Source: Pseudopyrenochaeta lycopersici
Lineage: Eukaryota; Ascomycota; Dothideomycetes; Pleosporales; Pseudopyrenochaetaceae
Length of the DNA: 64,000 nt
Reading direction: 5' to 3'
NCBI GenBank assembly: GCA_003313425.1
Contig: NHZP01000012.1
Location: 434,001-498,000 of the forward strand
In this document: positions 55,901 to 64,000 of the stretch, in pieces
Layout of the letters: the number at the start of each line of letters is the position of its first letter
How positions within the stretch are numbered: the stretch's first letter is position 1
Notes under the pieces: model-generated
The model's database searches: none
What the model was told of the DNA's origin: nothing
What the model saw: the letters and a program-made list of their open reading frames with translations, nothing else
Translations under genes and position numbers: made by a program

Positions 55901-58654
55901 TCATGGAGGAGTTCTTTTAGGGCAGTAGGAAATACTTTATTGGATTTCCTAATTCAACATGCATACTTGCAGCGATGCAGGTCTGCTTGATTCTCTCAAT
56001 AGTTGACTTCACGGCACGCAGAGTTTGTCAACAATGGCCGCAAAACACCCGAACCGGTCTCCTTTCGGCCAAATATCACGCATTATTATGGCCCCCATCT
56101 CCTCGCTCAACCCTGGCTAGCTCTCCTATTCCCTCTTACCGCTAACACCAAACACACTTGTCTTCTCTGACGGAGCGATCAGCAACCAGGCAATTCTCCG
56201 GAGATTTTTCCGCTAATGCTGTGGGCCAGGCTCTCCACCGCTGCTCGCGCTTGGTCGGCGAAATCGAGTATTTACGACGAAAGGCTCTTGCCGTCCCCTA
56301 ACAACAGAGTCAAATCCGTCTATCGAGATCAGGTATATACAGATCAGCATAAACCTAGGGTACATACGAAATCCTGCCCTGGAAGCGCTTCAGCGTCATC
56401 TGTGATTGAAGATTGTGATATTGCTAATGGTAAACAAGGCGATGATAGGCGGCCAAAGGGGGGAGCAAGGGGGGGTTTCAGAAGATAGGTTGGTCTCGTC
56501 CCAAACATAATTGTGGCGTGCCAAAACGATAGAATGCATGGTGCAGTTCTCAATTGTGAGACCGATACGCCATGGAAGATAAGCTCTGGTTCAGCAGGTG
56601 GAAAGCAAGGCGGCTGGCTAAGAAGACGAGAACGGAGGTTCTGAACATGTCGAAAATCAGCTAGACGAAGCAGTGTCTGAATTATGGCTGACCATGTGTT
56701 GTTTAGAGAAACACAGTACCCTCTCACTTCAATGTTCTTCACCACTATTCATAAGGAGATCTCATCACCCTCACCTTGCGAGTCGAAGTTTTCATCGTAT
56801 TCTTCCACGTAGAAGAGGAGCGTACACGTTGAAACATAGACCATGCAGGTGAAAGTGTTGAAAATATACTCTATACCATTCTTCACGCTGGCTGCTGCTG
56901 ATTCGCGTCGTCTCATCTGTGCCAGTATGCATTGAACGCATTGGAGCCCAAACCCCTCACCGAAAGCAATACCTGTCGATACGACAATGACGTTAAGAAA
57001 TTCTTAATCCTATACGAAGCCAGTAGGATTGGCTTACATTGAACCATAAAGCTCTGCAAAGTTCTTTCTTGGAACAAAAGCCCTCTTTCAATAAACCCAG
57101 CATCATCGCTTTAAGCGCAGTCCACTTTTACCCCCCAACTTGCCTTGTGTGTCCTCTGCCAGTGTTGGTACTGGCGGCCATGTCACGGTGCTAGAGCTTG
57201 ATAAGCAAATATGAGACTGGAAGAGTAAGGATGTATCATCGAATATATCATCGAAACCATTCGATCAATTGTCATTTTCATAATTTCCTTGAAACCTTTC
57301 CGCGGGATGAATGCACATTTACTTGGGTAGTTGGAATCGAAGGGCCTCAGAGACGCGGATCTGACTCCCACGCGCTACGAAGCGTGGCTTCAGAAGTCTC
57401 GAATTGCTTGGGTATGGATCTTGAGCATATCATTTCATTTAAGCCGCGCTCAATGGGTTTCAGGCGAGTTTTGAATATTCGACATGGTATTCTGTCTCTC
57501 AATTCATTTTCAAGCGTTGCCCATCTTCCTTAGACCTTGGGATTATCTCCTGTATGTGCGAAACAAATCTTTCTCTTCCATTTATATACCTGCACATTCT
57601 AGATCTCGCCTCCCAGACGCCGGACAGAAATTAACCCGCATATCACGGCTATCCTCCCAGACCGGCTTTACCTGCTTTGCCTCTCTGGACATGAAAGTTC
57701 GCATCACGAATTGACGGGCTGTGTTTTCATCTTCCTTCCCCGCCAGTGGGGCGTGAATAGTTTGGGACTGACTTCTGGACTGTTAATTTTGTTATACGCT
57801 GTCGATACCAAATTACATACGGTCGTAGCTATTCCAGTTTCGCCCTTGACTGCTCTAATTATTCTCTGGGTATCACACCTAATTGCAAAATAAATGTTAT
57901 GCTTGAGAATTTTAAGCTCTTCTAATATGTCCACCTGTATGCTCAATAACTCGATTACGATGTCTACGCCGCATGGTTCAGGGAGTCTGTGATATAAATA
58001 TTCACTACCGCGACTAGTATTCCCAATCTTATCATGCTTGCTCCGATGTTCCTCGTTAGCCCTGTGAAATCCATCGTTTTTTTTGCCGATGGTTTGATAT
58101 CGTTTTCACGAGGCTATCATTCTGCTTTATCATATATTCAGATGACCGAGAGCCACGGCACTCATGAGTATGGATACATGGTGGGTAGGGAGTACTTGCC
58201 TAACCTGCTACAACGAGCAGTGTATTACATGCTCTCAATAACAACGTATCTTGTACTTGCTTGGATGTGCAAACACTCTTAAATCCAAGCACCTCACGTA
58301 GCATTTCCGGAGTTAAAGTATGCTGAAACTCTTGTCCAGGCTTCATCATTTCACACACACACATCATAAACGTAGATGCGAAGCCAAATACAAGCAAAAG
58401 TATATTCTCTTACTATGCAAAATCAAATTGAAATTTCCAAATTGGGGTATCTAACAAAGCTCTAGCAAAATTCGCTTCGTTCCAGAACACCAATGCGCTA
58501 ATAGAACACAACATCGCTACGCTAGGAGAACAGATACATGCGTACAAACTTGAGGGCGAAGAAGAACAAAGTAAGAAACGTAAAGCTGGCATGAAAAATA
58601 AAAAGGAATAAGTAAGTGAGATGGGGGATTGGTGAATGACGTATGAATGGACGC
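52902..58654. other. Gene desert of about 5.7 kb
   Basis: No gene could be built. The left half (to about 55.3 kb) has moderate GC and many short mixed frames; the right half (about 55.4-58.6 kb) is clearly AT-richer. A possible small minus-strand reading with one plausible intron lies near 54.2-54.4 kb, but no family supports it. A hairpin CCACGC...GCGTGG occurs near 57370-57390. It could hold a decayed repeat, but none was recognised. Confidence 0.4.
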
Positions 58655-60166
58655 TCACATCTTTGCAACCATATCCTTGGTGGCATGTGTGAGTTCCTCT
58701 TTCCATGTCATAATATCAACTCTCTTTTCCGTATTCTTGACAAGCACCTTGGCGAACCACTTGTGCAAATCAAATCCTAGATCTTTAGATAGCGTCTTGA
58801 GTCGCTTCATGTTCTTGATGCCTTCATCTCCATACTGCAGACACTGAAGGGGAGAGCCTGACTTGATCATTTCACGCTGCTGAAACTTGTTTGCTTTGAA
58901 TGCATCGTAGGGCGATGATCCAATGACAAGGAAGAGCAGGGTGATGGAAAGGGACCAGAGATCTGTGGCCGCGGATGGTGAAGACGGAGATCGGGAGCTT
59001 AGCAGAGAAGGATCGAGATAGTCCCAAGTACCAGCACCGACGGGTGAGGTTTCAATATTGGTATCTGAGTTGGGTATGGTTAGGATTGTGGAGGAGAAGT
59101 CGGAGTAGACTATAGCAGGAATTCCAGATGGAGATGGCGAGGCTAGAATGTTGGAGGGCTTGATGTCCGCATGCGTGCACTCCTTATCCTGCATCCAAAG
59201 CAAGCTATCGAGAAGTGACATTGCTATTGTGGGAAACATAGCGGCGAGCTTTTGTGCGCGGGAAGTATCGTCCAAGGTGTTCAATTCTCTCTCGATCCAG
59301 CTTTCCAAGGTGTCATCCATAGCCTTCAATACAAGAGCACCAGTCCTGGTGTCAAGGCCAAAGAAGGGAACAACATGACTGTCTGCATTCGGAAACCGGG
59401 AGAGATAAGATAGGATCCTTGCTTCAGCCTCAAGAACTTTCTTGGCACTGGTTGATGCCGGGACCTTGATTGCGTAGAGAGGCGGAACGATGGGTAGTTG
59501 GCTTGTGCCCAGACTCGAGTTGCGCGAACGCACTGGCGTGATAGGAGGTGTCATATCCGCTCCAGTGGACGCAGGAACGGAGGAGGGGGCACTTGGCTTC
59601 GGAAGAGTTGATCTTGCGAGGTATACATCGCTCCACAAGCCCTCGCCGATGGTTTTTTTCTTTCCATCTGCATCGGTCCGGAACTCGTAGTCAGTCAGCT
59701 GATGGGGAAACGTAAGCAGTTCGGTGCTTCCAGGCTTCGCCGACTCATCGATCCAAGGTTGAAATCCTGTCCCTGATGATGTCGAGTCTCCGCGGCGCAG
59801 ACTTGAAAGCGTGTTCAAGAAGTCCGAAGATGCTGAGTTAGTCTTGCAGTGTGAAGCGCTAGTCGGTGTGATAGGCGGCGTGAGTGCACCACTATCGTGC
59901 ATGCCCTTGGGATAATGGGAGCCCATGGTCGAGGATCGAATCCTCGTTGGCGAGCCTGGCGGTGTCGATAGTGTCCGGACAGGCGGTGGCCTTGAATGTC
60001 TTCCGCGACCCGGAACAGCAAGCCTGTATGCTCCTCTTGTCTCTGTAATGGTGTCGACTTGAAGCTGAGGTTGTTCTCTTCTCCCAGATAAGGTGACAGG
60101 TGATTCGGATGGTTCTTGGGTTTCCCTTGACGGGAGAGGAAAATTGAAGCGGGGGAGTATTGTCAT
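58655..60166 (-). CDS. Divergent protein kinase
   Basis: Single exon, 503 aa. The first 170 residues are Ser/Pro/Thr-rich and probably disordered, with repeats of TPPITP. The kinase fold follows: GEGLWSDVYLA (nucleotide loop), YAIKVP with Lys234, CTHADIKPSNIL in place of HRDxKxxN (Asp334 kept, Arg replaced by Ala), YSDFSST in place of DFG (Asp356), and WDYLDPSLL then TDLWSLSITLLFLVI. Lys234, Asp334, Asn and Asp356 are retained, so activity is possible, but HRD Arg and DFG Gly are both lost. It is probably a Ser/Thr kinase of a fungal-specific family; the pathway is unknown. Confidence 0.82.
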   Translation of the reverse strand: MTILPRFNFPLPSRETQEPSESPVTLSGRREQPQLQVDTITETRGAYRLAVPGRGRHSRPPPVRTLSTPPGSPTRIRSSTMGSHYPKGMHDSGALTPPITPTSASHCKTNSASSDFLNTLSSLRRGDSTSSGTGFQPWIDESAKPGSTELLTFPHQLTDYEFRTDADGKKKTIGEGLWSDVYLARSTLPKPSAPSSVPASTGADMTPPITPVRSRNSSLGTSQLPIVPPLYAIKVPASTSAKKVLEAEARILSYLSRFPNADSHVVPFFGLDTRTGALVLKAMDDTLESWIERELNTLDDTSRAQKLAAMFPTIAMSLLDSLLWMQDKECTHADIKPSNILASPSPSGIPAIVYSDFSSTILTIPNSDTNIETSPVGAGTWDYLDPSLLSSRSPSSPSAATDLWSLSITLLFLVIGSSPYDAFKANKFQQREMIKSGSPLQCLQYGDEGIKNMKRLKTLSKDLGFDLHKWFAKVLVKNTEKRVDIMTWKEELTHATKDMVAKM

Positions 60167-62236
60167 TTTGTTACTCGGTGGATTATCCCTTGACAGCGTT
60201 CGAGTTTGACAAGTAATGCTGCACCGTTACAGCGTCGGCAATGTAAGAAAGTATATCCCTGAGACCTGAAACTCAGTGTGGAGAAAGGTTGTACAATGGG
60301 CCCTTGGGGACGATGCGAAACAGTGAAAAGAGTCTAGAATGAGAAGCAGAGTCTGCGAGTCCTTGGAGGTTCTGTTGGTAATCTATATTTCGGGATCGTG
60401 TCCAACGCGAGGAACCGGGTCCGGGGGACCGCGACTCAACAACCAAAGAAAGATAGGAAGATAGTGCTACAGATACTGGTACAACAGATAAGAACCGATA
60501 AATGGCAGGAGCAGGTTTTTACAAAATAAAACCCATGCTCTATTGCAGGGCGGCGCGCGCGGAGTGCCCGCAGTAAAAGCGTGGTTGTGCAAGAAAGCCG
60601 AACCGCCTCGAAGGGTCGGACGACCAAGGATTCATAAGGAAGCGATGACTGTGCTCATGGCTACCCGAAGCCACTCTCCGGACCAGTTCGGGGCACAACG
60701 TTAAGCCGGCGTAATCTTAGCCCAAGTGGTAGACTGGGATGATTCGCATGGGAAAAGAAGAAGCCTGGTTGCGCTTCTGGACTCGCAACCATTCACCCAT
60801 GTTACCTAGCCGGGTTATCATGGCGATGAATGGCCTGGTATGGCACTGGTGGGACCTTGGCATCGGAAGCCCCAATCACTGTTGAGCCTCGCATGAACGT
60901 GCGCGGTTTGATTGGATCGCGGGACGTCGCAAATCTTTCAGAGGTTTTACCTTTTGGTCGGCCCTTCGTGCGGCATGCTGCACTGCGTGCCACGATTCGC
61001 GCTCTGTCTGGAGTGCATCTGTGCAAGTGGAAGGTTATCTGGGGAAATCGGTGGGTGGGTGACGTCGTTAGTGACCGTTGCATTGCGTCTCGATGGGGTG
61101 CAGATGACTGGCGGAGAAAGCGGAGCCCATCGTGAGCTATCGCTGGGCCATCGTTGGCTTACCAGTCAGACTGAGTATGACGGCGACTTACGTGAAGACG
61201 TGAAGCTGCACAAATTTGCATGACCGGGTAATGACAAAAGCTTTGATGCGAAGCGCATTGTCGGCTGCGCATTTGCTCTCATTGACGAAATGTCTGAGCA
61301 TTGGCATTTGTCCACGCGGGATTCTGAACAGATTGCGATCGTGAAGCAACTCGGCCTGCTAGACCGAACAGCCAATAGCCCGTTCTCTTCTGTAAGCCAC
61401 GCGCACACCTTGGTGATGTCGTGACACACTGCAAATTTCGACAAGCCAGCGGGACCTTACCGGCAAGTAGTGCAGTTGTGAGATAAGGTTAGACGTGAAC
61501 GATACCTCCGATGCCTAATCATTTCGAGGCGAACGGGCTCTTCCCCGCGCTGGACTAATGCACCCACCCAAACTCCGTGCCTAACGGTTCAGTCCCGTAT
61601 CCGTAATATTGCCCATCGTGTTCCTAGTCTTGCTCAGCGTCGCGCAGGACAAGGGAGAGCGTCACAAATCCCAAAGGTGCACAGGATATCATGTATACGT
61701 GTTGCAATGCTATATACATTCCTTCCCACATCTCCCAGTTGCCTCCTCCACTTGCGCTCCCTGCGCCATGCTATCGGCAAAGGAAGTGGATTCCCTGCTA
61801 GCAAAAGCACTTGCCTGTGAACCCAATACGCCAATTGACAAATGAAACGCATGAAACCCAAACGGACAGAAGAGAGTAAAAGAAGCAAGAGGTGTAAAGT
61901 GGTAGGAAGAGAGATTAGATATACAAACATAGTATATAAATGTCGGACTCCCTGTCAACACTCTAGAACAAATGAAAGCAAGACACCAGCCCTCTGTCCA
62001 AAATACCGGAAACAGAGGTGCTACAAATACGCACTCAGTGGTGCAGTAAAACGCCGCCGTTCATGATGAATCGCCGTCTCAATGTTCCATGCGATTAGAT
62101 GGATTACAGTATATTGATACCGAAGGTATGCACAGGCATAAATCTTTTAGAACCTATTCTGCTGTTGCGATTGAGGCACAGAGGAGCGATACGAATCGAT
62201 GATCTGGCCCACCTGCTCCTCATGTGCTTCCTCGCG
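60167..62236. other. Intergenic region
   Basis: About 2 kb with the kinase promoter on the left and the 3' flank of the flavin-carrier gene on the right. Only short frames without motifs. Confidence 0.5.
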
Positions 62237-64000
62237 TCAATGCTCATAGCCTGCACCCCGTTGCCATGGGCTTGAGTTCTCAGCTTGCCGGTATTGTTGG
62301 TCATTCCTTGCGCTGCCTGGTCGGTATGATGGCGCTGGGCTACGGCGATCATAGAAGGATGGTGGTGCCGGCGAGATGCTTCGGTGATCTGGGCTTCGCG
62401 GTGGTGCGGGCTGGTAATGCTCACTGAAACCACCCTCTTTGGCAGCTAGTTGACGCTGCTCTTCAGAGGAGAACTCGTCCTCATCGTCAATACGAGATCG
62501 TGATTGAGTGTACGGGTGAGTGCCCTTGCCCTCTCCACGAGCTGTTGCACCCAAAGCGTCAAGCTCAGTGGTAAGCTGAGTCTGCGACTTGATGAAGGAA
62601 CCGCGGTCATCCCGCATAGGCTGGTAACGTGTGTCGGGGTTTTTAGTGAAGACGGCGAATCCGGAGGAGACGAGGAGCATGAGCAGGAGCACCAGCGAGA
62701 AGGCGGCATTAAACACGAAGAAGATTACTCCCATGACACCAGTGACGATAGGCTAGAATAATTAGCTTGGCAGTGGCTATGGTCGGATGTGAAACTTACG
62801 GGTTGTTTGAACATCTCCGTGAACATCAACAGGAACACAGCACTGAGGAAATTGACAGCGGAAATGGCAATGTTGAAGCCATTGGTCTTCTTGTCCATCC
62901 AGGGGCGAAGGACAGAAACACCGACAAGGAGGGCGAGCTCAATGATGACAAAGGCAATAGCCTGCGCCTTTGCGCTCTCCTGGGCGAGACCGACCATCAT
63001 GGCCTTAAACATGAGGTACACGAGCCATGGAATGATGAACCAGTAGGCAGCGGCCTTGAACTGGACGTACAAGAAACCCCACTTGTTGAGGGCAACGGGA
63101 TCCGAATACAGAATGTATGCAGGATTCTTGTGCATGGCGATGGACCGTTGTGCAATGCGGACAACCTTGGACGAGGCCCAGGCAAGGATGCCAATCATAG
63201 TCAGCATGGTAAGAATGGCGAGCACAACAAGGCCAGCCGAATCGCGTTGAGTGAGTTCCCAGAAGCTCAGGCACATCATTTGAGGGAAACCGATGAGGAC
63301 AACGCGGAAGAGAATGCCCTTCAAGACGGTTTGCCAGCCGTTGCGGAATTCAACAAACTTGTCGCCCTTCATTTTGCCAGCCTTGACTAGACCTTCACAG
63401 ATGAACTTGAAGGCGACCACGCCAAGGACGGTAAGGAGAACAAAGATGATGAAGAAGGTATAGCCAGTGAAGAAGATGTTCGTCGTCTCGATGCGAGCCT
63501 TGAATCCCACACGCTCAATACCGTGAAGAACAAGGTTCTGTGAGACTTGAGCCTCTGTAGCAGCGGCGTTACTGCGGGCCATGAGACGTCCAACAGCGCC
63601 AGTGGTGAAGTCAATCGCTCGCCTCGTTTTCCTCATCTTCTGGACCTCGACGGAGATGTCTGCCAGCTGAGAGAGATGCGTTGTGGGCGTTCCACCGGTG
63701 GCACGCTGATACCAAGTAGCCAACCTCTGAAGGAAGCTGACACGGATGATGCCCATGGTCCATTGGAAGTTTTGCGTCCAGGCAGAGACAATGGGCGGAA
63801 GGGGGACAGCGCACATGCCAATGAAGGCTTGCGCTTGGAAGTAACCGAAGAGCGACATGGCATTAGCGGCGACATGTGCTGCGGTGTTGGAATGGCCCAA
63901 GCCAGACGTTATCGCAGAAGCAACCAGACCCAAGCCGGCAATGACGGCCGTCGTCCATGCGACAGCCTTCTGGTCGACAGAGTGCCCGTTGGACAGCTCT
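62237..64000 (-). CDS. Flavin carrier (FLC/TRP-like) membrane protein, 5' end outside the window
   Basis: Partial: exons 64000-62800 and 62752-62237; the 47 bp intron has branch GCTAAT and TTCTAG. The visible 572 codons hold the TRP-like membrane core: VAWTTAVIAGLGLVASAITS at the upstream edge, FGYFQAQAFIGMCAVPLPP, AIDFTTGAVGRLMARS, then multiple hydrophobic helices ending in IFFVFNAAFSLVLLLMLLVS. The C-terminal cytoplasmic tail is Pro/Ser/Arg-rich (PAPPRSPDHRSISPAPP). This matches the yeast FLC1-3 family, which import FAD into the ER and influence calcium and cell-wall maintenance. The ML-like N-terminal domain would lie beyond 64000. Confidence 0.9.

Overview
This is a eukaryotic window from a filamentous ascomycete, most likely a Dothideomycete of the Pleosporales type. 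The genes are mostly split by short introns of 45-90 bp with GT...AG ends and CTNAC/CTAAT-like branch sites. They encode fungal marker proteins: an ADR1-like C2H2 regulator with a long regulatory domain, a Dal5-type transporter, a neutral trehalase with PKA sites, a flavin-carrier/TRP-like protein and a 2EXR-type protein. The order is not certain. I rebuilt 28 credible protein genes with exon boundaries, plus one doubtful reading frame. No rRNA, tRNA, CRISPR array or intact transposon was recognised.

Layout. 1-1.75 kb: nothing recognisable. 1.75-7.4 kb: actin-related protein Arp1 (dynactin), a TDP2-like phosphodiesterase, a 2EXR-type protein and a hemerythrin HHE protein. 7.4-16.6 kb: sparse and accessory, with a small secreted cysteine protein, a secreted lipocalin, a four-helix membrane protein and a secreted type-B carboxylesterase. 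17.4-22.2 kb: COG8 and a UBE2O-type giant E2 enzyme, head to head.

22.8-36.4 kb is the most interesting part. Nine genes look like one catabolic cluster: metallo-beta-lactamase-fold lactonase 1, zinc alcohol dehydrogenase, C2H2/fungal-specific regulator, carboxymuconolactone decarboxylase-like 1, 3-hydroxyisobutyrate dehydrogenase-like 1, lactonase 2, carboxymuconolactone decarboxylase-like 2, hydroxyisobutyrate dehydrogenase-like 2 and an anion:cation symporter. Three enzyme classes occur twice. The inferred logic is uptake of a small acid or lactone, ring opening, oxidation and decarboxylation. The regulator's fingers carry ADR1-like contact residues, and an ADR1-type site TTGGGGAA (or TTGGAGAA) is in nearly every promoter of the cluster.

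37.2-51 kb is housekeeping: C1-tetrahydrofolate synthase with a possible dual start, an SH3-like/J-like hypothetical protein, eIF3i, a phosphoglycerate-mutase-family protein, MBF1 and neutral trehalase. 51-58.6 kb is gene-poor, with one small hypothetical gene. A divergent protein kinase and the 3' part of a flavin-carrier gene close the window.

Exon coordinates were read by eye from splice consensus, frame continuity and family conservation. Family assignments come from recognised motifs, not from a database search.
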